Below, piece after piece: positions 31,451 to 43,728 of a stretch of 64,000 nucleotides of DNA (positions are counted from its first letter, which is position 1; each line of letters opens with the position of its first letter). The notes below the pieces were generated by a model. The model made no database searches. It saw only the letters and a list, made by a program, of their open reading frames with translations, and had not been told where the DNA came from. Both the position numbers and the translations under genes were made by a program. This stretch comes from Neurospora intermedia (Eukaryota; Ascomycota; Sordariomycetes; Sordariales; Sordariaceae), in NCBI GenBank assembly GCA_037102815.1, contig BTPP01000001.1, positions 6,411,001 through 6,475,000 on the forward strand, given 5' to 3'.

Positions 31451-34196
31451 TATCTTGACCCCCTTGTCCCCTCGTTGTTAGCGTCACTTTTTCGAGGTCG
31501 GTCCGTTACCCAACTTCCCTTCCACTTAGTTTCTCAGGATCCCGCCTGAAATGTTTGTTTCCTCTTCAGCTTGTCTGCTTTGTTGTCGACGTTGCCTATT
31601 GGAGTGTTCTGCTGCTTCCAGTTGACAAGCTTCCGTAGCACGGTACTGCCGTCGATAGCACCGTGTACAAAGCCGTGGTGGGATGCGGAATCTCACAGGT
31701 TTCTGATATTGGATCTTCCCACTGTGCCTTTTGCTGTTAGTAGTCTCCTCCAAACACCTGTCTATTGTACGCCAGTCGTGCAGAGTTGAGAGATAGGTAT
31801 TGGATATTGGCTGACTGCGTTGCGTCCACTCAAGTTGCGCCCCCTTTTCGTGTGACCCCCCTGTTGTTTCTTCTTGATTTCCTCTTGATACCTCTAGTCT
31901 GGAAACTGGTCTAACTGCCCTTATCCGCGGCGGCAACAATGAAAATTCAACCTGGAGCTTCGGTTTTCTTTTTTTTTTTGTGTCAAAGAGAAGGGTGCAA
32001 CCGAAGCACATCGGGGCAAAGAAAAAAAAGCTAACGGCGGGTACTGACGAAATCAACAGAGACTGGAGGTCGATCAAGTCATGCCTGTCCCGCAACAGAT
32101 CCGTGTCTACTACACTACCCTACAGCATCGACACAGAAACAGAAGCACGGGATGTCATCACTCTGTGGGATTGCCTCCCAAACCAAAGGGTCACACGGTG
32201 TATGGTTGATCATGGATTCATGATGGTAGCTTGTCCCTACCACACTACGTGGTGGTTGCACGCCAAACAAACAAACAACCCCAACGAAAATGCCATGCCA
32301 TGTACACTACCTACTCCCGTCGTCAGGTCCAAGGACCCCCAAGTCTCACCAAGTGTGAGCTCAATTGGTGACGGGTAGGGTAGGGTAGTCCATGAGGTCC
32401 CCTTGCCCCCCTTTGACCCCCCTCTTCGTCTCATTGTCTCACCCGCTAGACTTACAGTGCAGAAGTGCAGTTCAGCTCAGTTAGGTTGTGTCGCTTGAGA
32501 TTTGTTCCCCTCTGTTTCCCCCTCCCCCATTTTCCCGTCCTCCCGTCTTGCCTGAGCCCCACCGAGCTTCTGACCTCATCATGCCATACCATTGTGAAAT
32601 TCGTCCCAATTAGCTTTCGACTTGTAGTGCTCTCCTCGTCGGGTTTTAATCGTTTCCGTTTTGCCTTGCGAATTAAACCTAGTCAGAGTCAGAGTCAGAA
32701 CCCCCCACCACCATTTCGAACTTGCTGTTATCTCTCTCTCTCTTCACTTGACTACCTCTGGATCATGATTGGCAACCTAAAGAAGTCCATTTCGTATACA
32801 TAGATAAGAAAACGGACATATGGCTTGCTTAAGGTAAGGCGTGGGCAATTTTCGAGACAAGATCCCTATGGTAGACATGGATTTTGGCATCTGAAGGAAT
32901 CCCTCAGCTGAACATTCCAAAAGCCTTCTTCCATGTACCATGTGTACGGATCCCATGCTACGGTAAAATGTAATGTAGGTACTGTAACGAAGTGTATTTT
33001 AGGTTATCGACTTGCATGACCGCACGCGATCATGAGAGAGGAACAGGAAAACAATCAGCCTGCGATAAGTGTTTGGCGATAACCAAAGCCCCACCACTAC
33101 CAAGTACCACACCCTTTCCCTTTAATGGGAACGGGACAATCCAATCTCCATGGAAACCACCGAAGCACGGCCGGGGACAGGACCGAAACCGGGGAGACGG
33201 GCAACAACCTAGACGGGTTACGGTCCTCAATCAACAACAGTCGAAAAGCATTGGCTTGGCTTCAGTTGGGTCAGTTTCACCTTGAGGGGGGGTTCTTGAC
33301 GAGGGCCACCCGTAGTGTAGATCATCACTGATCATGATGCTGTTGATTGCTCCTACCGGCTATCCTTTGGGCATAAACCGATCCCTGGTTGCCTGGTTGC
33401 CGGAACAAAGGCGTGTCAGACGTCGCCCCAGATTTGAGGACTTTTTCTACCCTTCTAGCCCCAATCATGATCAACACTGTACAGAGTAGTCATGACTTCA
33501 CTCACCATTTGCATGGCATGATGTGCAGTCCTGGAAACCGCCGAGCATGTTGAGGAATTGTGAGTTATCTGATCTATTGTATTTCCCGTCATAAGCGGAG
33601 AAATGGAGCATGGCGTCCAGAGACGATAGGTAACCTTGATGGGCTTATCAGCAACTTATCTTTCTCAGACCCAGGATGCTGGACGGACATGGCCAGCCAC
33701 TGTTTACGATGATGTCACTGAAGAGATTCGCCTGGAATGCGCAATGTTTACATAGGTCTAGAATTCGATGTGAATGGAACCGCTACGGATTGCTAGCATA
33801 AGCCTGTACCCCTATGGAATAGCGCCATGAGAACCGTGGCTGATGTGCTGACCGATGCTTCCGAACCAACCGCTTGTCGTGTTCCAAGAGTCGGGTCGCT
33901 GATTTGAAATCAACGCCTGCGATCGCCCATTGGTCTCACAAACGAGCCAATCCCATAGCAGCTCCCATCAACACCAAACGAATGTCCGTCACTAGTCACC
34001 GATAGAGAGTAATGGGAAAGGGGTGTAGGAAGGAAACCGCGGAATTAGGTATCATCTAAAACCCATCTGGATGAATGGTGTATTGACTGTGCCAACAAGA
34101 CCATGATGCTACTAACATGTCCTCATTTCAGCCCTAAAAAAGACCGTTGACGCCACCCTAAACCCAGAAACAACTCTTTGTCCCAGCGACCAACGT
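31451..34196. other. Gene-free spacer
   Basis: Base composition returns to normal right after the transposon. The minus-strand frame at 31526-32095 begins at TTG, has no domain and contains an ordinary Phe/Lys homopolymer stretch, so it is not called. Other open frames are under 135 codons and unremarkable. The final few hundred bases are probably the 3' UTR of ribosomal protein L10. Confidence 0.6.
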
Positions 34197-35316
34197 TTAA
34201 GCCTCGGTGGCGAAAGCGTCGGGGAAACGCTTCATGTTGCGCTCGAGAGAGCCACGGTTGCCGAGGAACTGGACGTAGGCACCATCGATGAGGAGCTTGC
34301 CAGCAGCCTTCTTCTCGAGGTACTCCTCGCGGCGGAGAGGAGTGAAACCCCAGTTCTTGGAGATGATGATCTTTTGGCGACCGGGGAACTTGTACTGGGA
34401 GCGGCGGAGGGCCTCAAGGGCGAAAGCCTTGTCTGTAGCGTGGGTTAGTATGACCGTAGCGGCATGTAGAGGGGACAGAGTAGAACGTACTGGAGTCACG
34501 AGTACGGACAGACATGATGATCTGGCCGATGTTGACACGGGCGACAGTGCCGTTGGGCTTACCCCAGGCACCACGCATACCAGTCTGAAGTCTATCGGCA
34601 CCAGCGCAAGACAACATCTTGTTGATACGGACGACGTGGTAAGGGTGGACACGGACACGGAGGTGGAAACCCTCCTTACCGGCGGTCTTGACGAGGTACT
34701 TGTTGGCGCAAATACGGGCGGCCTCAAGGGCCTCAGAGCTCAGCTGCTCATACTCGTTGGAGACCATGTGGATGCAGAGAGGGAAGTCATCGACGGTAGC
34801 GCGCTTGCGGCCAAGATCGAAGATGCGAATCTTGGGGTCGGGGACACCACGGTTGAAGCGCGACTTAGGGTACGGCTAGAAAGAGGGACATGGTTAGCGA
34901 ACTGTTTGTGTGTTGTGGTGATGTGAGGTGGTTGACATGGCGGTCGGTGATGATCTTGATTGACGACCAAGTCCAACCGACCGACCGACGGTGAATCCCT
35001 TCATAGCCATCGAGAGAACATCGAGTTGTCGCAGCGCCATCGGTTAATTCCTCCTCTTCCCTTTCCATCAATCATTTCCTCCTCTTGCGATGTCCATGTC
35101 ATCATCGTTGCCCATGTGCATCCACCTTGATGTTCCTCCATGTCCAAGTCCTTCCTTCCTCCCATCCGCAACCATCACCATCGATGGCTTCCCGCCCCAC
35201 ACAATGCGAAAAAATCGGTCTCTCGATGGCTATTTTGGCGTCGCAAAAATCCGGGCATGAAGGCTGCTCACCTTGTTCTTGCAGTACCGGTAGCATCTCG
35301 CAGGACGGCGGGCCAT
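34197..35316 (-). CDS. 60S ribosomal protein L10 (uL16)
   Basis: uL16 lies near the peptidyl-transferase centre of the large subunit and is added late in 60S maturation. Three exons fit: 35316-35272, 34875-34491 and 34432-34197. They total 666 nt and encode 221 aa, the same length as yeast Rpl10. The N-terminus [15 protein letters not shown] continues across intron 1 into [20 protein letters not shown]. The block [20 protein letters not shown] and the near-invariant [20 protein letters not shown] are intact. The C-terminus is FPDAFATEA. Intron 1 is 396 bp, long for this genome, and starts after codon 15. The gene is head-to-head with eL30, with 431 bp between the start codons. Confidence 0.98.
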
Positions 35317-35747
35317 TTTGACTGATTTTTGATGATGTCACGTACGAGGTCGTAGGTGGTTGTTCGTGGGTTGAGAGGGCGACGACGACAAAGTGAAATC
35401 CTCTAACTTTAAGATCAAGGGGAGGCGATTTTGGCGGGCGATTACCAATCCAGCGCCGGAGTGGGTGGGAGGCAGGCACGCCGATCTGCCTGGTCAGGTG
35501 CGCGCCAGGTCCGAAAATGTGGGGCGTTAGGGCTTTGTGCCAGTTGCCCAGCTGCTCACAGGTGATTGGCTGACAGGTGAAGCGTGCACGGTCTCCACTG
35601 CCGCAATGGGAGGGGGATCTGAAATATTCGTGATGGTCTTTTTTTTGCTGAATCCTTCTTGAAGCCAGCGAAAGACGACTTGAGACCTCACCACCAGCGA
35701 GACCTTGCCCATTTCCACGGTTCAGTTCACCGACAAAATCATTCGCA
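35317..35747. promoter_or_regulatory. Bidirectional promoter of L10 and L30
   Basis: A compact 431-bp region between two divergent ribosomal protein genes. It contains GCCAGTTGCCCAGCT (35539-35553), shared with the P1 promoter, and a CCAAT-type GATTGGCTGACAGG segment at about 35562-35576. Both starts are fixed by conserved protein N-termini, so the promoter span is well defined except for the 5' UTRs. Confidence 0.7.
35539..35553 (+). promoter_or_regulatory. Candidate ribosomal-protein promoter box (L10/L30)
   Basis: GCCAGTTGCCCAGCT, a 14/15 match to the box upstream of P1 at 14707-14721. It lies 195 bp upstream of the L30 start and 222 bp upstream of the L10 start. Confidence 0.35.
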
Positions 35748-36346
35748 ATGGCCCCCAAGAAGTCCAAGTCTGACGCCCAGAGCATTGGTGCCAAGGTACG
35801 TTGCAATACGATCGCTGTGTGCGAAATCTGCAAAATCGCAAAACACCAGAATGCTGACGACGATGTCTTTGCGAACAGCTCGCCCTTGTCATCAAGTCCG
35901 GCAAGGTCGTCCTCGGCTACCGCAGCACCCTCAAGGCCCTCCGCTCCGGCAAGGCCAAGCTCATCCTCATCTCTGCCAACACTCCTCCCCTCCGCAAGTC
36001 TGAGCTTGAGTACTACTCCATGATGTCCAAGACTGCCGTCCACCACTACACTGGCACCAACGTAAGTTCAGCCTGCTATCTCCTTGCAGTGGCATGGCAA
36101 AGATTGCAAGATCTTTGTCTGCTGTTCTCTCTGTTCCCGGCCTGAAGATGCCCTCGGCGGCGTCTTCGGGTCCACCCAGAGAAGAAGTCTGTCTTCAGGC
36201 TTTGGAGGGTACCTGTTCCGTGGCTTACACACAACCTCCCACTACAGATTGAGCTCGGTACCGCCTGCGGTAAGCTCTTCCGCTGCTCCACCATGGCCAT
36301 CCTTGATGCCGGTGACTCCGACATCCTCGCCGACCAGCAGCAGTAA
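35748..36346 (+). CDS. 60S ribosomal protein L30 (eL30)
   Basis: eL30 is a small RNA-binding protein of the large subunit with the L7Ae fold. Three exons fit: 35748-35795, 35879-36061 and 36248-36346. They total 330 nt and encode 109 aa, which fits the family. Recognisable segments are [40 protein letters not shown], and the C-terminal [20 protein letters not shown] ending with [11 protein letters not shown]. The start is fixed by [16 protein letters not shown] in a good Kozak context. Intron 2 is 186 bp. In yeast this protein autoregulates its own splicing; nothing here shows whether that happens in this gene. Confidence 0.97.
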
Positions 36347-39300
36347 ATGCTGCGTCGAGTATTATCTTCTCGTTCGGCATAGGAATACGGCGTTCAGGCT
36401 TTGAAAATCATGGAAAAATGGCATGACGGCTTGATGAACCGACTCTGCGGCGGTTTCTACCGCTGTGCCTGAATGGGCAGAGGTCTCGCCCCAGGGCAAC
36501 TTTCAATAGGCTAGTCCTTAAAATAGAAGACGAGTCTATCAAGATACCCATTGTTGTCCAACATTGTCCGATCTGTTTTGCCAGCGTGATATATTCGACT
36601 GCGGTTTTCCACAAGGTGCCTTGGACCTTCAACGTCTTGTGTGAACGACAGGCGTGCCAGAGAAGGGGCATAGCAGATGGTGCCTATCATCTTACGACAG
36701 TTTGCGGAGCTATCAACGTCTTATCCCTGGTCATCATCAGAGACACGTGAAGCTGCCCGACGCTCTTATACCCAGCTCCTTGACAGAACATCCTGTTGCG
36801 AGCCGGCTTCCAGCTTGAGAGCTTGTCGTCTAGCTGCGCTTCTGGTGGCGGGAGTAAAGCACATCCAAGTTATAAGTGTATGACGGCTATACATATTAGG
36901 CTTGGTTGATATTACGCAGGCGAGGATCGAAATCCGATTGGGATACCGTCTTATAATTCGCTTCCACTCTGTTCAGACAAGTGGAGGTTCCAGGCATGTG
37001 GAGGAGGATGGTATGGTAATCACCAAATCGGCAATGCCGCAATCAAGAAATCAAAGATGTTGGTAACCCACACCATACCATAACCCCATCCATTGTCAAC
37101 GGCCTGTAGTGTAGTCATGCTCTGAATTACCTAGTTAGCGTATAAGTCCGGAACTAACAGCCCTGACGGTTGGTTGCATTGACAGCGAAATTAACATCCA
37201 CAAAGGGCTGTCCACAGCCGGCCCGCCCGTCTGGGGAAGATCCGGAGCCGTCAACCCTAAGACGTTGAAAAACAACTGAAAAGGGGGCAGTTTTTGTGTT
37301 CACTGGAGACGGAAGGCCCTCGTTCAAGCCTTGAAACACCGAAGCGAACTAAACTACTGTAAACAAATCAACTATTATAAGCGATCATCGTAACGGCAGA
37401 TCAAAGGGATGTTCTAGCAACGAGCCGAGCCGGAGATTTTTGGGATGGCCGATAGGGGTTATGTATGGGTTCTACTACACTACTTCATCTTGGTCGAGTT
37501 AGTCAGCCGCCGGCCCCCTTGCTTACTTGCTCGGTGATGATGATGGCCCGTTATCTTCCTTGTATACTGTACCCCTGCTATTCTTGTTAGTAGGGAGGGG
37601 ACTACGGACGGGTTATGGTACGTAACCGTAGAGGCGGAAACGTCCGAAGGAATGTCAACGGCCATGTTTTATGCGTTATGCCATGGGGAAATGTCAAGAA
37701 GGACATCGAAATGTCAAATGTGTCGAAATGTCTCGGAACGAAGCTAGACTGCGCTACAGCTAGCCTAGTACGTCAACGGCACGGGTTCTGAGGGTCTCAC
37801 TCTAAGCAAAGCTAAGTGAATCTCCTCCCCATGAACCTAAAGACACGTATAAGTGGTGCAAATTGGGAAGTGTGTTGGACATTTGTTCAGTTCAACTCGG
37901 ATACGGTTTGACAATCGCCATTACCTTGATGTGAACAAGGCTAGAAGATGTGTGTAGGAATGCGAAGGACAAACATTAGATCTCCTATTGCTGTACAAAA
38001 TATTCAATGTGCAATGGACAGACGCCAGGGCTTCTGGAACAAGTCGGCCGGTCTGTTCTCCACTGGAATGGATCGAGCCGATATAACTGGACGGGATTCT
38101 TCTTGCAAGCGTAGGTAGGTCCCTACAAGGAAATGGTTTCTCAGGGTTTCAAAACATTGTTCCTGCTCAACTAAACTAACGACGAAGCCATGACCATTTA
38201 ATTTCCAAGTATGCATGATGCACCACAACGTGACCGGGACGTATGTATCTGTTGCGCAGTGAGTCGACTGACTGACTGAGCTCCCCCTGGGGATATGCAT
38301 GAACAAAACAATGGGATGTTGTTTGCCGTTCAGATATCGCATTCCAGTTCTTTGGGGTGTACCATACTCGATACAAATCCGAGTACCTATACGACTGCGA
38401 TCAGACACAGAAGACGAAACTCGAAACCAAACACGAGTTGCCTCTGAACAGGGAAGCAGTGTCTTTCGAGTTGACCCATTGACACGGACACGGCGTAACA
38501 AAAGAGCCATGATGGAATCCATCAATAGATTGATTGGGTCAAATCAGGAAAAAAATCGGATAATATATCTTTTCGGGCAACACGTCTATACCCAACGATA
38601 GGTAGATACACGAGGAATGTGTCACATCAGAAATGCTGCGCTGCTCCCTACCATCTATAGCTACTTCACGTAGTTTGTGAGACGGCAAAGTTGACACAAA
38701 TCTCACAGAAGTGTCCGCCTCGGATCGGGGCTGACCGTGTGGTTTTGCTTGCCATCCATCCTTCCATCCATCCATCCATCCATCCGTCCCTCAGGAGGCG
38801 GCTTCTTGTACAGCCGACAACGAAACCAATGATAGAGACGAGAGAGGGATGGATGCCTCACGTTCCCACGTCAAGTCCCTTCGGACATGGACCGAAATGG
38901 TACCCGCTTTTCTACAAGTAGGCACTAACGGGACCTGACGGCTGCTCCGCCTGCGGCATGTGTGTTTTGCAGGGGAGCATGTTAGTGGACTTATCTTGTA
39001 CCTGGGCACCACGCCAGGGAACAGGGCTGATTCATGAACCAATCCCTTTTTTCGCCCGGCCCGCTTCAAGTTGCTGGAGACCTTTCTGGAGCCTGTGATC
39101 CATCCGTCGGGCCCATTCACTCACTGTGCCTGTGCCTGCCCATCCCATCCACTACACTACAGCACCCTTTTCTCGACCCTCTTTTTTGGAGGATGAATGG
39201 GAATGGATGTAAGACGCCACTCACTGTGCCGTTTCTATTCTGAATCTGAAATAAGGAACCTTCAAGTTCAGTTCCATTGTCGACCTCGAGTCACGTTGTG

Positions 39301-40531
39301 TTCAGTTCTTGTCTCCTGACATGTCCTCTTTTTTGTCTTAGTTTCTGTATTTGGAAACTGTTAACTTCCCCTCCTCCTGTCAAAGAATTCTCTCCAACCG
39401 CTGCAAGCGCTACCTCCAGCTCTAGTGTACCGGCTGCAAAGCACTGCACTGCACTGCATTCAAGGCCCAATCTTTACAGAAAACAGAACAAGTTGAAGAA
39501 AGGGGCCAAGCACTGCAAGCGCGCAGCACGCATTCATGCTACTGCAGGCGCAGAATACCACCCAAGAACCAAGTTACCCTGCAGGGGGAGGGGGGTCGCT
39601 GGACTTCGTATTGCAATGGAGTTCTTTGCTAGACTTAGTATCGCAATGAAGTTCTTGCTCCAAAATGGAATTGAAGAGTGGAAAATAAGGTTTGGCATTG
39701 AATTGATGTTTTGGCTAGACTTGGAATTTCTAGTAACATGAAGTTTTACCTTGATTTGGTATTAAGAAGATACTTCTTCTACTCCTTCCGTTTCTTCCAC
39801 TTTACTTCCTGCTCCTTCCTCTTTCCCATATTAACACTAATTTATCATTTCACACGCGCACATTAAATAGATTTATTTCATAGCCTAGATAGTAAATGAG
39901 ACACTTCCAATCATAACGTTCCTGTTCAATTCCCTGCTGTGCCCTTGTGAAAAAGATTACCCTATATAAAGATGCATCACCAAGAAGAAGAAGCATCACC
40001 AAGAAGAAGAAGCATCACCAAGAAGAAGAAGAAAAGAAAAAAAGAAGCCGATTCTTTTTTTACCTTAATTTAATACTAGGATGTCGGACACCAAGTCAGT
40101 ATACCGAGGGGCACTCTATTCCATGTCAAATTCGATTTGAAATCATACACCCGACTTGGTGTTGACTTGGAGTTTTGGCCCATGTCCAGCGACCCCCCCA
40201 CCCCTCTAAGGTAAACAGGGGACCACTCTTTTACCTCTCCAAAGGCATTAACGACGGCAATCAATTCCCATTTCCCCCCCATCAACCGAAGGGAGCAAGG
40301 GCCCCCACCGCCAGTTCGATCGCCCTTTCGTTCCAACGGCCATCGTTCCTTTTTGTTACAACATCCAAACTTTGACTCTGAAACTCAACCTGTACACACA
40401 AAAACCTGAACGCTCTTTACAACCAGTTGCCTGCCTACCTGCTAGAATACCAAATCTATACCCTCGAAATCGCAGTTGTTACTCCCGTCTACCGGGAACA
40501 ACACTTTCACCACAACCTACACTAGCACAAA
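36347..40531. other. Gene-free spacer of about 4.2 kb
   Basis: No convincing gene. It contains TCCA repeats near 38752-38785 and a CATCACCAAGAAGAAGAAG-type 18-bp repeat (about three copies, 39973-40035). The last part (about 40080-40531) is probably the leader of the coiled-coil gene. The longest open frames (38004-38525, 39277-39741) lack domains. Confidence 0.6.
39973..40035. repeat. 18-bp tandem repeat (CATCACCAAGAAGAAGAAG type)
   Basis: About three tandem copies of a unit containing CATCACCAAGAAGAAGAA; purine-rich on the plus strand. Confidence 0.8.
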
Positions 40532-42655
40532 ATGGCAACCGTCGTCAAGAAGCCGCCAGCGTCATCAGGCCGGGAAACACCAACGGGATCCACGCGCCCG
40601 GCCGCCAGAGCCTCTACGCCCTCGTCTGCTCCCACTGCCTCCAGCGCCGCGCGCACACGCTCCATACGATCAGGAACCCTAGTCTCAGCCCGCGCTGCCG
40701 TCTCGTCAAGACGCGAGTCCCTTCTCGGCAATGGCACCAACAATATCGCCAAGGAGCCGTCATCGGCAGACCTCGAGCGCGAGGAGGCTGCCCGCGCCGA
40801 AACCCTGGCCATCATAGAAGATCTCAAGGAGAGGCTATCCAAGGCCGAGGCCTCGTCAGAATCCCACAAGCGCCAGATGGACATCCTGCAGAGCAGGTTA
40901 GACGACGCGACCAGGGAACAGGCCAAGCTGGAGGAGAAGGTGCACGAAAACGAGGAGCAGATCGAGGCACTCAAGAACGAGAAGCGCGAGATCTCCCGTC
41001 AGATGCGCGAGATGGAGAGCATCTACGAGGCTGAGCGTAGCGCCATGATGAAGGAGAAGGACGAGATGGCCAACCGCGAAGAGGAGATGCAGACTGTCAT
41101 CCAGAGACTCAAGGACAGTCTGGCGCAGAGGGATGAAGAGGGCGTGAGGCACGCGAGGCGACCTTGTGAGTTTGCAAACATTGCCCCTTTTTTCTCTCTA
41201 TCTGAACCGTATTCGCTAACTTGTTTTGCTCCAGCAATCGCTACCACAAGCAGTTCTCAGAACTTCGACAACGGAAGCTTTGCGCCGCCTTCCTCGATCC
41301 ACCGCAGCAATTCACAAAACAACTCGAAGCTGTTGCTCCAGAAAGATAAGCTGATCGAATCGCTCAGGCTCGAATTGGCCGAGGCACAGATCAAACTGGT
41401 CGAGTCCGAAAACCAAGGAGGAGGGCGTCTGCGCGAGGTCGAAAGGCAACTGATGGAGGCACGCATGGCCAACGCTCGGTTGATGGAAGACAACGAAAGT
41501 TACCAGCTCCTCCTACAGGAAAGGACACTGAAGGGCGACTTCGGCACCAGCGACTTCAGCTACATGGGCAGCACTGCGAACCAGGACGCCCTTGCCGCTC
41601 TCGAGGGCAGGTCAACAACCACCGGCCCCACCAGCCTGGCCGACGAGCTCTCGGATGCCGTCGATCACGAGCCCATCCAAGAAGTCGACAACGAAGCCCA
41701 GAAGCGTCTCGAAGGCGAGCTCAAGACCGTCAAGGACCAGAATAAGGCTCTGACCTTGTACATCAACAAGATCATCGAGCGTCTCCTGTCGCACCAGGAA
41801 TTCGAGCACATCCTCGACCAGTCCAACGACTTCAAGTCACCATCTTCCGCGGCAAAGCCCAACACCAACAAGGAGCTGCCCCCTGCTCCCGCCGGTGGCG
41901 CCAGCGGCAACCTCATCCAACGCCCCAAGTCCACCGCCACCGGCGGCGGTCCCATCGGCTCGACCGTCGCCGCGCGCGTCCGCCCTCGCCCCATGTCCTT
42001 CATGCCCCAAGCCGGCGGAGGGTTCGGCGCCCCCAGCCCCATCACCACCAACCCGGATACGGCGCCCTCCATCCCCATCGGTCTCGGCCGCTCCGTCAGC
42101 GGAGCCGGTTCTCGTCGCGGCCGCCCGCTAAGCGAGCAATTCGGTCCCGGTGCCAGCGTCGCCAGCGTCATGTACAACAAGAACACCGGTGTCGCCCCTT
42201 CCTCCGCCAGTCAATACTCGCGAGACGAAGCCGCTTCCCCGCTATCCCCAACCATGCGCACCTCGGGCGGCTCCTTCTTTAACTCCAACCCCAATCGCTC
42301 TTCGACCTCGACCTTCCCGGGAACCGTCCGCAACAGCGAGACCTCGTCCGATACGCAATCCATTCGGTCTTCAATCACGGGTTACGGGAGAGAAGACATG
42401 TCGACGCCCAGCCACAGCCCGCCGAGGAGCCACCATGAGAAACCCGCGACGACGTTTGCGGGGAATAAGCCGCGCCCGCTCAGGCTGGTGCAGGAGAACG
42501 CGGCGGCGGAGGAGGCGGCGAGACAGCAGCAGGCGCAGCAGAATAAGAGGACGAGCTGGATCGGGTGGGCGTTTGGCGGTGGTGGAGGTGCAGGTGGGAG
42601 GAAGGATAGTGTAGCGGTAGAGGGGGCCATGGGCGGGGAGGTTATTAGGGAGTAG
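40532..42655 (+). CDS. Coiled-coil protein of unknown function, 684 aa
   Basis: Two exons are proposed: 40532-41165 and 41235-42655. The 69-bp intron has GTGAGT, a GCTAAC branch point and TGCTCCAG. It is a multiple of three with no stop, so unspliced reading is also open. I prefer splicing because the intronic 23 residues (EFANIAPFFSLSEPYSLTCF region) break the coiled coil with hydrophobics. The N-terminal 65 residues are Ser/Thr/Ala/Arg-rich. Residues about 75-205 form a long charged coiled coil (DLKERLSKAEASSESHKRQM and onward). A second coil runs at about 245-330, and another ordered helix is ALTLYINKIIERLLSHQEFE (near 405). The C-terminal half is Pro/Ser/Gly-rich and disordered, ending in KRTSWIGWAFGGGGGAGG and a short tail. 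Microtubule or septum scaffolds look like this, but no family is recognised. Confidence 0.85.
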   Translation: MATVVKKPPASSGRETPTGSTRPAARASTPSSAPTASSAARTRSIRSGTLVSARAAVSSRRESLLGNGTNNIAKEPSSADLEREEAARAETLAIIEDLKERLSKAEASSESHKRQMDILQSRLDDATREQAKLEEKVHENEEQIEALKNEKREISRQMREMESIYEAERSAMMKEKDEMANREEEMQTVIQRLKDSLAQRDEEGVRHARRPCEFANIAPFFSLSEPYSLTCFAPAIATTSSSQNFDNGSFAPPSSIHRSNSQNNSKLLLQKDKLIESLRLELAEAQIKLVESENQGGGRLREVERQLMEARMANARLMEDNESYQLLLQERTLKGDFGTSDFSYMGSTANQDALAALEGRSTTTGPTSLADELSDAVDHEPIQEVDNEAQKRLEGELKTVKDQNKALTLYINKIIERLLSHQEFEHILDQSNDFKSPSSAAKPNTNKELPPAPAGGASGNLIQRPKSTATGGGPIGSTVAARVRPRPMSFMPQAGGGFGAPSPITTNPDTAPSIPIGLGRSVSGAGSRRGRPLSEQFGPGASVASVMYNKNTGVAPSSASQYSRDEAASPLSPTMRTSGGSFFNSNPNRSSTSTFPGTVRNSETSSDTQSIRSSITGYGREDMSTPSHSPPRSHHEKPATTFAGNKPRPLRLVQENAAAEEAARQQQAQQNKRTSWIGWAFGGGGGAGGRKDSVAVEGAMGGEVIRE

Positions 42656-43576
42656 ACGACCCGATTTTGACTTCTTTTTCAGAGAATCTATCTGGCTTGT
42701 GATTTATGCGAGTTGGATTAGATATTTATGATTTGAGCTTTTTTTTTCCCCCTCCGAAGCGTCAGTCGGATGGGAGCTTGGTGTTGGTGTTGAAGGTGCT
42801 GGAGACGAGACGGGACGGGACGGGGAATGCCTTTCTATCTCAACTATACCTACAACCTTTATCATTACTGGGACTTGGGGAGTTAGTTGCTGGTCTAAGT
42901 AGGGTTCCAGGATAGTAGAAAGGGGATGATGGGGTGTGATGTACGAGAAGAAGGAATGATGAGAGAGAAAAAGAAAAGAGAAAGAGAAAGAGAAAGATAT
43001 CAAAAGAATCTTAAGACAACCGGGACAGATTAATGACGTTGGTTATATAACTACTCTAACTTATATAAAGGAAAGATTTACACAAGTATTATCCTGCTGA
43101 GATAGAAAACTTGATGTGTTTGTAGGCTTTACTGCTACTATTATTATATTGAATGGATGGATGGATGGATAGATGAATGGACAGATGACAAACTACCGAC
43201 GTGTGCGTGTGTGTACGATAGAGGTGATACGGAGCCGATGAAGACTACCTCTAGACTAGATTAATTGGTATTTACCGCGTCGAGACCTCAACGGCATCTA
43301 CCTACCTACCTACCTACTTTTTCTGCCTCATATGCTTATAATGAACAGCAAATGAGTGACATAGCGCATTCATTATCAAGCTACACCAAAGTTGAACTCA
43401 CTATGCTCATCCGTCCATATAACGACATTGACTACAATCCAGTCTTTACCTCGACCTCTGGACTAGGTAGTAATAGATAGCAAATAAGAATCAATTCAGC
43501 CTATCTAAACCTGTGCGTAGATATGTTGACTCGGCACTTTTAGTTTTATAGCAGACCTACCTACCTAAGAACACCC

Positions 43577-43728
43577 CTTTCTTTCATTCTTTCATTCTTT
43601 CCTTCTTTCCTTTTTTCATTCCTTCTTTCCTTCTTTCCTTCTTTCCTTCTTTCCTTCTTTCCTTCTTTCCTTCTTTCCTTCTTTCCTTCTTTCCTTCTTT
43701 CCTTCTTTCCTTCTTTCCTTCTTTCCTT
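43577..43728. repeat. CTTTCCTT pyrimidine array (about 150 bp)
   Basis: A nearly pure pyrimidine run with an 8-bp period (TTCCTTCT), degenerate at its left end with CATTCTTT variants. Mirror-symmetric polypyrimidine tracts of this kind can form triplex (H-) DNA. Confidence 0.9.

Noticed and set aside
31526-32095. 189-codon minus-strand ORF next to the transposon
   Set aside because: The start is TTG, the composition is random-like, and it lies outside the element.
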